A DNA stretch of 64,000 nt from a virus: IMG/VR virus record IMGVR_UViG_3300021407_000012, positions 1 through 64,000 of that record; one strand, 5' to 3'. Below the pieces are notes generated by a model. That model was not told where the DNA came from and did not search any database. It saw nothing but the letters and a program-made list of their open reading frames with translations. The position numbers and the translations under genes are program-made. Positions 8,160 to 14,216 of the stretch are shown piece after piece (the first letter of the stretch is position 1; every line of letters starts with the position of its first letter).

Positions 8160-8235
8160 GCCTTCTAAAGCATTTCTGGTGATGCACTAGTTTCGTAAGC
8201 TAGGGAAAAGGGTCCGAATCCCTTTGGAGGCTCCA
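8160..8235 (+). tRNA. tRNA-Thr(CGT)
   Basis: Acceptor 8160-8166 pairs 6 of 7 with TGGAGGC, D stem GCAT/ATGC with GG in the loop, anticodon loop TTCGTAA, T arm AAGGG-TCCGAAT-CCCTT, CCA encoded. One T-T mismatch at pair 7-66. Confidence 0.8.
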
Positions 8236-8237
8236 AT

Positions 8238-8342
8238 TTCCAAGGGTTATCCATTAAATCGCTCCTATGAGCCTTAGGGCACTTGACATAGGGTAGCTGT
8301 TTGTGGCAAGATAATCTCTTCGTCCCTTGGAATCTTTTAACG
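8238..8342 (+). ncRNA. Candidate structured RNA closed by a 9-bp stem
   Basis: TTCCAAGGG at 8238-8246 pairs perfectly with CCCTTGGAA at 8334-8342; TTATC just inside pairs with GATAA near 8320. No ORF lies inside. Function unknown; it could be a stable spacer RNA or the 5' leader of the next gene. Confidence 0.4.
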
Positions 8343-8355
8343 TGAGGTATGTATT

Positions 8356-8478
8356 ATGATAGAGTTTAGTTTTGTTTCTTTATACATACTTGCCGTTGGT
8401 ATATGTCTCATGTCTTTTGTTCTAGGTATTGCAGTTGGTATAAAAATAGGATGGAACAATGCCCGTAAGAATGACTGA
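8356..8478 (+). CDS. Single-pass membrane peptide, 40 aa
   Basis: ATG at 8356 with GTGAGG upstream. About 22 central residues are hydrophobic (YILAVGICLMSFVLGIAVGI), and the end is short and basic. It overlaps the following regulator-like gene by 20 bases. Function unknown. Confidence 0.55.
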   Translation: MIEFSFVSLYILAVGICLMSFVLGIAVGIKIGWNNARKND

Positions 8479-8767
8479 TTTGTTTAATGAAGATGGTAAG
8501 CCACGTCGGCTCATTGAAATTGAACGTGAACAGTTAAAATTCTTAGTGAAACGATGTAATGGAAACGTTGCTCAGATTGCTAAGATCATGGGTGTTACTC
8601 GTAAACAAGCTTATCGACGTTTGTTTAAGACTGGTTTATATACACCTGAGAAACATCGGGTGCATGATAAAGAAACTGGTCAATGGAAAGCACCTGTTTT
8701 ATCAGCTAAACAAGTTGGTAAGGTAAATAAGGTTACACCTAAGGTCAAAGAATATCATTGGACCTAA
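8459..8767 (+). CDS. Fis-type helix-turn-helix DNA-binding protein
   Basis: 102 residues. Residues 20-55 (LKFLVKRCNGNVAQIAKIMG, then VTRKQAYRRLFKTGL) match the HTH_8/Fis pattern of a helix, GNVxxIA, turn, and a recognition helix with RRL. The C-terminus is basic. Likely a small transcription regulator of the tRNA region. AGGATGG precedes the ATG. It stops two bases before tRNA-Ala. Confidence 0.7.
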   Translation: MPVRMTDLFNEDGKPRRLIEIEREQLKFLVKRCNGNVAQIAKIMGVTRKQAYRRLFKTGLYTPEKHRVHDKETGQWKAPVLSAKQVGKVNKVTPKVKEYHWT

Positions 8768-8768
8768 T

Positions 8769-8843
8769 GGGGGATTAGTGCTAACGGGAACACGACGCAC
8801 TTGCAATGCGTAATCAAGGGTTCGACTCCCTTATCCTCCACCA
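8769..8843 (+). tRNA. tRNA-Ala(TGC)
   Basis: Acceptor GGGGGAT/ATCCTCC, anticodon arm ACGCA-CTTGCAA-TGCGT, T arm AAGGG-TTCGACT-CCCTT, CCA encoded. Confidence 0.93.
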
Positions 8844-8864
8844 TGATTTTAACATGAAGGTTAT

Positions 8865-9287
8865 ATGTTTGGTAAAAATAGTAAAAAACAAGGTGATAAA
8901 GGTTTAGGAGCAGCAATAGCGTATTTTACTGAATGTGAATATACAGTTTGTGTTCCTTTGACTGATAGTCAAGATTATGATTTACTTGTTGATACTGGTG
9001 AATTCATAAAACGAGTTCAGGTAAGAACAACTTCATATAAAAAACGATCTTTTTATCGTGTTAATCTTCGTGTTATGGGTGGTAATTCAAAAAAGAATTA
9101 TATTCATAAAACTGGTGATCAATTGATGTATGATTGGTTATTTGTTTTAATTGAAGATGGTACACAATATCTAATACCTAAAGATGAATTAGTTGCTAAA
9201 AGTTATCTTACTTTAGGTGCAGATAAAAGTAAATATAAAATACGGGAAGGTTTGATAAGGACAGAGGGTTCTGTCGATGCGCTGTAA
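8865..9287 (+). CDS. PD-(D/E)XK endonuclease of the intron-homing type
   Basis: 140 residues resembling the PDDEXK_5 group (I-Ssp6803I-like): KQGDKGLGAAIAYF, then YDLLVDTGEFIKRVQVRTTSY, where D (YDLLVD) and QVR take the place of the D...ExK core (Gln is seen in several members). I-Ssp6803I is known from a tRNA intron; this gene sits between two tRNA genes and its last 15 codons run into the tRNA-Tyr, the stop lying in the anticodon loop. It is probably a selfish homing gene. AT-rich codons compared with neighbours. Confidence 0.75.
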   Translation: MFGKNSKKQGDKGLGAAIAYFTECEYTVCVPLTDSQDYDLLVDTGEFIKRVQVRTTSYKKRSFYRVNLRVMGGNSKKNYIHKTGDQLMYDWLFVLIEDGTQYLIPKDELVAKSYLTLGADKSKYKIREGLIRTEGSVDAL

Positions 9288-9334
9288 ACGCATTCCCTAA
9301 GGGCGTGGCGTTCAACTCGACCACCTTCCCACCA
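9244..9334 (+). tRNA. tRNA-Tyr(GTA), atypical D and T arms
   Basis: Acceptor GGGAAGG/CCTTCCC, anticodon arm ATGCG-CTGTAAA-CGCAT, class II variable arm (CCC-TAA-GGG), CCA encoded. The D region is enlarged with its own GACAGA/TCTGTC hairpin, and the T stem needs a bulged A. The 5' half overlaps the end of the homing endonuclease gene. Confidence 0.65.
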
Positions 9335-9355
9335 TTTTTCGCTTGACAAAAGTTT

Positions 9356-9430
9356 GCCTCTATCGTATAGTGACTATTACACCACCTTTGTAACGTGGAT
9401 ACTTCAGTTTGATTCTGAATAGGGGCTCCA
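9356..9430 (+). tRNA. tRNA-Thr(TGT)
   Basis: Acceptor GCCTCTA/TAGGGGC (7 pairs, one wobble), anticodon loop TTTGTAA on a stem with one C-C mismatch, T arm TTCAG-TTTGATT-CTGAA, CCA encoded. Confidence 0.75.
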
Positions 9431-9452
9431 CTCTAAATTAGGAGAATATATC

Positions 9453-9770
9453 ATGACATTTAGAACGAATATTGTTTTGACGAAAGATACAAAATCTGAA
9501 GATATTGAAAATCAAATGAAAAAAGACTATATTGCTCGACCTCTTAGAGAGGTCGGAGAAGAAGTTCGTCCATTAACAAATTCTAAAACTGATGTAATTT
9601 ATCAAACATTCAAATGTTCAAATTGTGGTTATATTCAAATAGTTGATGTACCAAACACATTTTTTGGTACTGGTGAATGTGAAAAATGTAATCATGTAAC
9701 AAATATGAATGTAGAGGGATGTAATTGTGTCCTTATTCGTGGACCTAAACCTCTTGTATTAACAGAATAA
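9453..9770 (+). CDS. Zinc-ribbon-like hypothetical protein
   Basis: 105 residues. FKCSNCGYIQ and GECEKCNHV form two CxxC knuckles about 24 residues apart, typical of a zinc ribbon that binds nucleic acid or protein. A helical N-terminus precedes it. AGGAG lies before the ATG. No specific family recognised. Confidence 0.6.
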   Translation: MTFRTNIVLTKDTKSEDIENQMKKDYIARPLREVGEEVRPLTNSKTDVIYQTFKCSNCGYIQIVDVPNTFFGTGECEKCNHVTNMNVEGCNCVLIRGPKPLVLTE

Positions 9771-9811
9771 TGACTGGACGTGGCGGTCCTAAAAACGCTA
9801 CGATATATAAT

Positions 9812-9886
9812 GCCCATGTAGCTCAGTGATAGAGCGTCCGCCTGAAGAGCGGAGCGTCGGTGGTTTGATTCCATCCTAGGGCACCA
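9812..9886 (+). tRNA. tRNA-Phe(GAA)
   Basis: Anticodon arm TCCGC-CTGAAGA-GCGGA, D arm GCTC/GAGC, T arm GGTGG-TTTGATT-CCATC, CCA encoded. The acceptor has two mismatches at pairs 5 and 6, so decay is possible. Confidence 0.75.
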
Positions 9887-9890
9887 ATAT

Positions 9891-9974
9891 GCGGGTATGA
9901 TGTAATGGTAGCCTTGTCGGTTTCAAAAACCGATGTCGAAAGACGTGGGGGTTCGAGTCCCTCTACCCGTACCA
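9891..9974 (+). tRNA. tRNA-Leu(CAA)
   Basis: Acceptor GCGGGTA/TACCCGT, anticodon arm TCGGT-TTCAAAA-ACCGA, class II variable arm, T arm GGGGG-TTCGAGT-CCCTC, CCA encoded. Confidence 0.9.
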
Positions 9975-9979
9975 TTTAT

Positions 9980-10029
9980 GCGGTTCTCTAAGTACGAGAT
10001 TGAATTAGGGTGATCCCTTTGCCGCGCCA
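9980..10029 (+). other. tRNA remnant (50 nt)
   Basis: Begins GCGGTTC and ends TTGCCGCGCCA, so the acceptor ends pair over about five bases and a CCA is present, but only a short AGGG-TGAT-CCCT hairpin lies near the 3' end and no anticodon arm is left. Reads as a deleted tRNA gene. Confidence 0.4.
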
Positions 10030-10033
10030 GTTT

Positions 10034-10195
10034 ATGGGAAGTACTTTCTTCGTGTGGTCGATCCATCACGCAATGTATCAACCTATTTCGCATGTCATCA
10101 TATCCTTGATTGACTTTGTGACACGCTTCCCATACCTTTTAGGAGAGAGTGATGTTACCAGATGGTTTAATGAATATAGATACTTCAGAGTATAA
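10034..10195 (+). CDS. Possible aromatic-rich ORF, 53 aa
   Basis: ATG directly after the tRNA remnant, no good ribosome binding site. It is hydrophobic and aromatic with an RFP element like the small-ORF family described in the findings. It overlaps the better supported gene at 10152 by 44 bases, so it may be spurious. Confidence 0.3.
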   Translation: MGSTFFVWSIHHAMYQPISHVIISLIDFVTRFPYLLGESDVTRWFNEYRYFRV

Positions 10196-10376
10196 TGGTA
10201 ATATTGTCATAGAAATGATGATGAGTTTTTATTGGGGAGAAAATTTTCGAAATACACATACTAATTTAAATCGAATTGGTTGGACAGAAATTCCGCTGAA
10301 TATAATGTTTCCTCAAACATATAATGTTCGGGATTATCGACATTACGTTAATCGGTTTTTTTATAAGGATGTGTGA
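10152..10376 (+). CDS. Aromatic-rich small protein, 74 aa
   Basis: AGGAG six bases before the ATG gives a firm start. It shows an internal MFP element and a Tyr/His/Arg C-terminal helix (YRHYVNRFFYKD). It overlaps the next gene as TGATG. Function unknown. Confidence 0.65.
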   Translation: MLPDGLMNIDTSEYNGNIVIEMMMSFYWGENFRNTHTNLNRIGWTEIPLNIMFPQTYNVRDYRHYVNRFFYKDV

Positions 10377-10573
10377 TGTTTAGTAATGAAGATAGAGACT
10401 ATAAAAATCCTCAGATGTTGACTTCTACTCCACATACAGTTGGAGCGAAATGTTTAGAAATTGATGTGATGAAGTCGTATAATATAAGTTTTCCTCCTAT
10501 ACAAAATATATGGGGAGGATTTTATCAAACTGTGTCTGTGATAAGATATCTTCGTCAGTTTTTTGATGAATAG
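10376..10573 (+). CDS. Aromatic-rich small protein, 65 aa
   Basis: AAGGA precedes the overlapped ATG. It has SFPPIQNIW and the C-terminal helix VIRYLRQFF. The TAG stop shares two bases with tRNA-Trp. Function unknown. Confidence 0.6.
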   Translation: MFSNEDRDYKNPQMLTSTPHTVGAKCLEIDVMKSYNISFPPIQNIWGGFYQTVSVIRYLRQFFDE

Positions 10574-10645
10574 GTGTGAGCCGGTGGCGGTGCAGGAAAC
10601 TCCAAATCTCCATTGCCGAGGGTTCGACTCCCTACACACCTGCCA
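10572..10645 (+). tRNA. tRNA-Trp(CCA)
   Basis: Acceptor AGGTGTG/CACACCT, anticodon loop CTCCAAA, T arm with TTCGACT, discriminator G, CCA encoded. One mismatch in the anticodon stem. Confidence 0.88.
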
Positions 10646-10651
10646 GTTTAT

Positions 10652-10727
10652 TCCCCCGTAGCTCAGTTGGTAGAGCGAAATGCTGTTAACATTAGGGTCG
10701 GACGTTCGAGTCGTTCCGGGGGAGCCA
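10652..10727 (+). tRNA. tRNA-Asn(GTT)
   Basis: Acceptor TCCCCCG/CGGGGGA, D arm GCTC/GAGC, anticodon loop CTGTTAA, T loop TTCGAGT, discriminator G, CCA encoded. Confidence 0.93.
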
Positions 10728-10744
10728 TTTTTATAGGACATTTT

Positions 10745-10945
10745 ATGGAGTATATACCTTATGTGGTTAGAATTATGATCAAACAATTTTGGCATGATCG
10801 ATGGAAATTGCTCACTAAAGAATATGATTGGGACTACGAATATCTCTTTGGAGAGGGATTAGATTTTCCGGCAATGCCATGGGATCAATTTGGTCAAGTT
10901 CATAATGTAATGATGAAAACAATTTCAGATAGTATATTTTCTTAG
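10745..10945 (+). CDS. Aromatic-rich small protein, 66 aa
   Basis: ATG at 10745, 18 bases after tRNA-Asn. Many Trp/Tyr residues, an internal LDFPAMPW element and a C-terminal helix VMMKTISDSIF fit the dispersed small-protein family. Weak ribosome binding site. Confidence 0.5.
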   Translation: MEYIPYVVRIMIKQFWHDRWKLLTKEYDWDYEYLFGEGLDFPAMPWDQFGQVHNVMMKTISDSIFS

Positions 10946-10949
10946 TTAT

Positions 10950-11024
10950 GGGACCTTCCTCTATCGGCTAGGAGAATCGCCTTTCAAGCGATCAAGACGG
11001 GTTCGATTCCCGTAGGTCCTACCA
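10950..11024 (+). tRNA. tRNA-Glu(TTC)
   Basis: Acceptor GGGACCT/AGGTCCT, anticodon arm ATCGC-CTTTCAA-GCGAT, T loop TTCGATT, CCA encoded. Confidence 0.92.
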
Positions 11025-11095
11025 AAACATATGCAGTTCGCGGGAACCTGCATTCATTGGCGTCGCCGTGAAAAAATAAAATCCCGCTGAGTTAA

Positions 11096-11170
11096 GCCTC
11101 TTTAGTACTAGTGATAGAACAATCCCTTGGTACGGGATAAGCCTGAGTTTGATTCTCAGAAGAGGCACCA
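11096..11170 (+). tRNA. tRNA-Thr(GGT)
   Basis: Acceptor GCCTCTT/AAGAGGC, anticodon arm ATCCC-TTGGTAC-GGGAT, T arm CTGAG-TTTGATT-CTCAG, CCA encoded. Confidence 0.9.
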
Positions 11171-11177
11171 GATTTAT

Positions 11178-11255
11178 GCAGCATTGACGGGAATTGGTAT
11201 ACCTACTCCGCTTAAAACGGATTGTTTCTCGGTTCGAGTCCGAGATGCTGCACCA
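11178..11255 (+). tRNA. tRNA-Leu(TAA), short variable region
   Basis: Acceptor GCAGCAT/ATGCTGC, Leu-like D arm (GAATTGGTA), anticodon loop CTTAAAA, T arm CTCGG-TTCGAGT-CCGAG, CCA encoded. The variable region is only about five bases, whereas Leu tRNAs normally have a long arm. Confidence 0.82.
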
Positions 11256-11261
11256 ATTAAT

Positions 11262-11346
11262 GCGAGAGTGATGGAACTGGTAGACTTGCCGGTCTAAGAA
11301 GCCGGTGCCTTCGGGCGTGGGAGTTCGAGTCTCCCTTTTCGCACCA
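11262..11346 (+). tRNA. tRNA-Leu(AAG), copy 1
   Basis: Acceptor GCGAGAG/TTTTCGC, D arm with ACTGGTAGAC, anticodon loop CTAAGAA, class II variable arm TGCCTTCGGGCG, CCA encoded. A at position 34 is unusual for bacterial Leu tRNAs. Confidence 0.85.
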
Positions 11347-11376
11347 AACTTAACCTCAAACAGTGGAGTATATATT

Positions 11377-11589
11377 ATGACTACGAAGAACGTTAAAGGA
11401 ATTAAGTTTCATTTGTTCGGTTGTCATGATTTTGATAGACTCGAAGGCGCGGAATATATTGGTGAATTTTCAACTTTAAATGCAGCAAAGAAATATGCTG
11501 AAGAGGAAATGATTGGAACTGATTATATCTATTTCTTTGTTGTAGAAGTCAAAGCCCAAGGTCCATATGGTGGAGTTGCTTGGAAATAA
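11377..11589 (+). CDS. Hypothetical protein, 70 aa
   Basis: Soluble alpha/beta protein (FHLFGCHDFDRLEGAEYI, then KKYAEEEM). The leader TGGAGTATATATT directly before the ATG recurs before the gene at 17859. It lies between two near-identical tRNA-Leu genes. Function unknown. Confidence 0.65.
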   Translation: MTTKNVKGIKFHLFGCHDFDRLEGAEYIGEFSTLNAAKKYAEEEMIGTDYIYFFVVEVKAQGPYGGVAWK

Positions 11590-11594
11590 GTTAA

Positions 11595-11679
11595 GCGAGA
11601 GTGATGGAACTGGTAGACTTGCCGGTCTAAGAAGCCGGTGCCTTCGGGCGTGGGAGTTCGAGTCTCCCCTTTCGCACCA
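11595..11679 (+). tRNA. tRNA-Leu(AAG), copy 2
   Basis: Differs from copy 1 only near the acceptor 3' strand (CTTTCGC instead of TTTTCGC). Same anticodon loop CTAAGAA and variable arm; CCA encoded. Confidence 0.85.
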
Positions 11680-11691
11680 ATTTAGGATAAT

Positions 11692-11768
11692 GCGCTAATA
11701 GCCCAACGGCAGGAGGCAACGGTCTTAGAAGCCGTACAGTGTCAGTTCGAATCTGACTTGGCGCACCA
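11692..11768 (+). tRNA. tRNA-Leu(TAG), short variable region
   Basis: Acceptor GCGCTAA/TTGGCGC, anticodon arm ACGGT-CTTAGAA-GCCGT, T arm GTCAG-TTCGAAT-CTGAC, CCA encoded. The variable loop is five bases, not a Leu-type long arm. Confidence 0.85.
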
Positions 11769-11772
11769 TTTT

Positions 11773-11853
11773 ATGATTGGAAAAAATATTGGAAAGTATT
11801 ATTTATGGAACAAATATGACTTTCAAACGTTATCTCCTATAGAAGGGAGGTAA
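11773..11853 (+). CDS. Possible 26-aa ORF
   Basis: Short ATG-TAA frame between tRNA-Leu and the membrane-protein gene; its stop lies in the next gene's ribosome binding site. Weak support. Confidence 0.22.
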   Translation: MIGKNIGKYYLWNKYDFQTLSPIEGR

Positions 11854-11856
11854 CTT

Positions 11857-12078
11857 ATGATAGCAATGGCAATTTCTATCTTATGGTTGCTGATTGGTTT
11901 GATTGTTATATTAGGTGTAGTATGGCTTGCACTTTATGTTGTTAAGCTATTTACTCCTGTGCCAGATGCAGTTGAAAAAGCTGTTTGGGCAATTGTTTTG
12001 ATATTATGTTTGATTTCAGCCCTAGGCTTACTAGGGGGTGGATCAGTAGGAATACCACATCCACCTTGGATGCATTAA
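11857..12078 (+). CDS. Two-helix small membrane protein (holin-like size)
   Basis: 73 residues with two hydrophobic helices (about 5-30 and 44-60) and a Gly/Pro-rich end. GGGAGG precedes the ATG. A strong terminator follows. The size would suit a small holin or another inner-membrane protein; no family is certain. Confidence 0.6.
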   Translation: MIAMAISILWLLIGLIVILGVVWLALYVVKLFTPVPDAVEKAVWAIVLILCLISALGLLGGGSVGIPHPPWMH

Positions 12079-12081
12079 CTA

Positions 12082-12110
12082 GGGGGCTTCTTTGCCCCCT
12101 TCCTTTTATT
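12082..12110 (+). terminator. Rho-independent terminator
   Basis: GGGGGC (12082-12087), loop TTCTTT, GCCCCC, then TTCCTTTT. It separates the first tRNA block from the tRNA-like region. Confidence 0.88.
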
Positions 12111-12256
12111 TAAATAAAACGAAGAAATGGGTTCGATTCCCATACTTTTATAGGTCGCGGAAAGCCCGTTCGAAAGGGTAGACACAGACACCGAAAGTAG
12201 AGAGTAATTAACTCGAAATCACTATTAAAGTGAGCCATATGGATACGGCATTCGTT
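12111..12256 (+). other. Non-coding stretch with an isolated T-arm
   Basis: ATGGG-TTCGATT-CCCAT at 12127-12143 is a perfect tRNA T arm with no matching acceptor or anticodon arm around it. The rest has small hairpins (for example CCCGTTCGAAAGGG) and no ORF. Probably debris of tRNA genes. Confidence 0.4.
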
Positions 12257-12345
12257 GCTATAAGAGCGGAAACGGAGATTGTTCGAATCCTCCCTGCGCC
12301 GACAGGCGTTGTAGTTTAATGGGCAAAACACCGCTCGCCTATAGC
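12257..12345 (+). ncRNA. tRNA halves in permuted order (3' half before 5' half)
   Basis: Upstream half: GAGCGG (12264-12269), a T-loop TTCGAAT, acceptor strand CTGCGCC (12294-12300). After GACA comes the other half: acceptor strand GGCGTTG (12305-12311), D arm GTTT/AAAC with GG in the loop, and CCGCTC (12331-12336). CCGCTC pairs perfectly with GAGCGG, the acceptor strands pair 6 of 7, and TATAGC (12340-12345) pairs with GCTATA (12257-12262) beyond the anticodon stem. The anticodon cannot be assigned and the T stem is poor, so function is uncertain. Confidence 0.5.
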
Positions 12346-12355
12346 AGAATTTTAT

Positions 12356-12431
12356 GGGTCATTCGCCAAGTGGAAAGGCACGGGTTTTACACGCCCTGAT
12401 TGCGAAGGTTCGATTCCTTCATGACCTACCA
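12356..12431 (+). tRNA. tRNA-Val(TAC)
   Basis: Acceptor GGGTCAT/ATGACCT, D arm GCC/GGC, anticodon loop TTTACAC, T arm GAAGG-TTCGATT-CCTTC, CCA encoded. Confidence 0.85.
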
Positions 12432-12481
12432 GATGTCTCGGGAGTGAGAGGGCGACAGTCGAAAATTTTTTGAAAAAATTC

Positions 12482-12510
12482 TTGACTGTCCCTTCGACTT
12501 GCTGTAGAGT
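12482..12510 (+). promoter_or_regulatory. sigma70-type promoter
   Basis: TTGACT, 17-base spacer, TAGAGT; start predicted near 12517. The next 1.2 kb holds no credible gene, so it probably drives a long non-coding RNA. Confidence 0.65.
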
Positions 12511-12516
12511 ACTGAA

Positions 12517-13756
12517 ACTGAGAACAGAGTTGAGAGAAATCGAAACACAACATAGGAGGCAATCATGTGACCGCAAGGTCATAAACAGCCAACAACTTTA
12601 ATTGTTTTTGTGTGTAAAAGTGTGTAGAGAGTTTAAAGGTTAGGGAGAAATCACGGTTCGAGTCCGTGCGTTGTGGGGAAACCTGCTTTGTCGTCTAATG
12701 GTTAGGACGCTCCCGTTTCTATTCGTCTTTGGACGGATTAGGGCAAGCCCCCCTGAATGTGTGGGTATTAATATCAGAAAGTGTGTTATCACAAGGTAGT
12801 GTACACTACCTACCTACCGGGAGATAGGTACGCAAGCCTATCTCCCATTTAAAATTATCAGATGTATTACAGATTGGGGGCATAGCCTCGTCAGGATAAG
12901 CCAGGGTGACTTGGTAAAAGCGGTAAGTCTTCCTACAGACCCGCACTATTAGCAATAATAGCCCATCTATGCAGGTCCGGTCTTCCCCGTGAGGGGCAAT
13001 CGATGGCATCGGTTGTAAAGCAGGACGGTTAGGTAAGGTCGAAAGATAGGTTCGAGGGTAACACTGTAGAGCCAAGTCCCGAAAGGACACCTTACGTTCA
13101 AACTAACTTACTGTGTATAGATAACGGATAGTGGGATACAGAGCATGAGACTTGCAATCTAATGCGACCCGCAAAATGGAGGATAATGGCTGACGTTAAC
13201 ACAGTCGGACAGCATCCAAGAATTTGGTTTAGTAGCTCGCAAGGCGAAGGACAGTTGCCGTGTTGTATTTGGTACCTCAAAAGGGTATTGAGCAACAGTC
13301 GCAGCACGTCAAGTAGGTTTCCGATAATTGAAACTAGGTGTTTCAATCTCACTGTGAATGAGATGTCGGTTGGTTCAAATCCAACTTATCATGCAGAAAA
13401 AGCAAAGTCTGCGACTGTGTTGAATGAAAGTGGTTTAATCCTATGAGTCCTTTGGACTAACATAGGGGATTTGTTACTCGCAAGGTGACAGTCTTTGATA
13501 GCGTGATTTGTCATAGAGGGTTAGCCCCCTCGAATAGCTCGCAAGGCTAGTGGTGAAAAGCATGTCGAATAGTTCAACATGAAAGAGGTACCGCCCCCTC
13601 TATAATCAAGGCAACCATGTGACGATACTGGATAGTTGTCCAGTGGAAATCGGGGAACCTTTCTTAAATGTGCGCTCCGTCGCCGCATCCCTCGCAGGAT
13701 GGAGGATAATCCCGTAAGTTGTCATGTAGAACCCGTATTCTCAGGGTTTTATCTTT
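12517..13756 (+). ncRNA. Large non-coding, highly structured region
   Basis: About 1.24 kb without a convincing ORF, downstream of a good promoter. Visible structure: GACC-GCAA-GGTC hairpin at 12569-12580; tRNA-like halves in permuted order (T arm CACGG/CCGTG at 12652-12668, D-arm-like GTCTAATGGTTAGGAC at 12693-12708, GGGAG upstream pairing CTCCC downstream); palindrome at 12795-12810; 10-bp hairpin at 12819-12846; several CTCGCAAGG hairpins (13236, 13488, 13538); a His-like tRNA fragment (loop CTGTGAA, T arm GTTGG-TTCAAAT-CCAAC) at about 13325-13392. Size and tRNA context recall GOLLD or ROOL giant RNAs, but identity is unproven. Confidence 0.5.
12819..12846 (+). terminator. Strong 10-bp hairpin, possible terminator
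   Basis: GGGAGATAGG pairs with CCTATCTCCC around an 8-base loop; it is followed by ATTTAAAATT rather than a pure T run. It could instead be a domain of the large RNA. Confidence 0.45.
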
Positions 13757-13875
13757 TTATCGCGTGGGTGTCCAATGTTCCGATGTGCAGGACACATCTG
13801 GCTTGACCATTGCGCGGAGTAATCCCAGGTCAAGGAATAACTGATTACCAGTCGGAACAACCTTCCACGCGATAA
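13757..13875 (+). ncRNA. Compact multi-stem structured RNA
   Basis: Closing stem of 11 perfect pairs (13757-13767 with 13865-13875), inner stem TGTTCCG/CGGAACA (13776-13782 with 13853-13859), hairpin GATGTG/CACATC (13782-13798) and hairpin CTTGACC/GGTCAAG (13802-13808 with 13828-13834). Together they give a multi-branch fold immediately 5' of the small gene at 13888, so it may be a leader element or an independent RNA. Family not recognised. Confidence 0.6.
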
Positions 13876-13887
13876 GAGGATAATGAA

Positions 13888-14064
13888 ATGTATTTTCAAA
13901 CAACATCAAAAGCTATTAAGCAATGGTTACTTGATAGTAGAATATCTCTTATCTATGAAAGATATGATAACCCATTTAATGATTTTTTTCTCCGGTTATA
14001 TCAAACACAGATTAATAATAATGTACATTTTGTAATTCGACAACATTTATTTACGCGCGATTAA
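13888..14064 (+). CDS. Aromatic-rich small protein, 58 aa
   Basis: AGAGGA seven bases before the ATG. Contains IYERYDNPFNDFFLRLY and a C-terminal helix HFVIRQHLF. The TAA stop is bases 8-10 of the following tRNA-Val. Function unknown. Confidence 0.6.
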   Translation: MYFQTTSKAIKQWLLDSRISLIYERYDNPFNDFFLRLYQTQINNNVHFVIRQHLFTRD

Positions 14065-14129
14065 CTCATTGGTAGAGTGCAACTTTGACATAGTTGAAGT
14101 AAAAGGTCCGATTCCTTTATCGCGCACCA
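14055..14129 (+). tRNA. tRNA-Val(GAC)
   Basis: Acceptor GCGCGAT/ATCGCGC, anticodon arm CAACT-TTGACAT-AGTTG, T loop TCCGATT, CCA encoded. The 5' ten bases overlap the upstream ORF. Confidence 0.9.
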
Positions 14130-14133
14130 TTAT

Positions 14134-14212
14134 GGTCGGGTAGCTTAAAATATAAAGTAGCTGAAGCCTTGAAACTTCGGCAATGTAGGTGAAATCCCTA
14201 CCCTGATCGCCA
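14134..14212 (+). tRNA. Non-canonical tRNA, Ser(TGA)-like
   Basis: Acceptor GGTCGGG/CCTGATC, G CCA end. The anticodon arm is a 7-bp stem (GCTGAAG/CTTCGGC) with an 8-base loop CCTTGAAA; TGA is the likeliest anticodon. The T arm GTAGG-TGAAATC-CCTAC lacks the normal TTCRA loop. No Ser-type long arm. It may be a tRNA mimic. Confidence 0.5.
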
Positions 14213-14216
14213 ATTA

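Noticed and set aside
9343-9371. TTGACA-N17-TATAGT promoter-like string
   Set aside because: The -10 box falls in the D arm of tRNA-Thr(TGT), and transcription would start inside that tRNA. It could at most serve the gene at 9453, so it was not listed.
13323-13392. Second functional tRNA-His(GTG)
   Set aside because: The loop CTGTGAA and T arm are present, but the acceptor pairs over only five bases, the D arm is abnormal and there is no CCA; a good tRNA-His exists at 17757. Treated as part of the large RNA.
13098-13446. Open frames on both strands of about 85-95 codons in the large non-coding block
   Set aside because: No ribosome binding sites, improbable composition, and overlap with clear RNA hairpins and a tRNA-like fragment.
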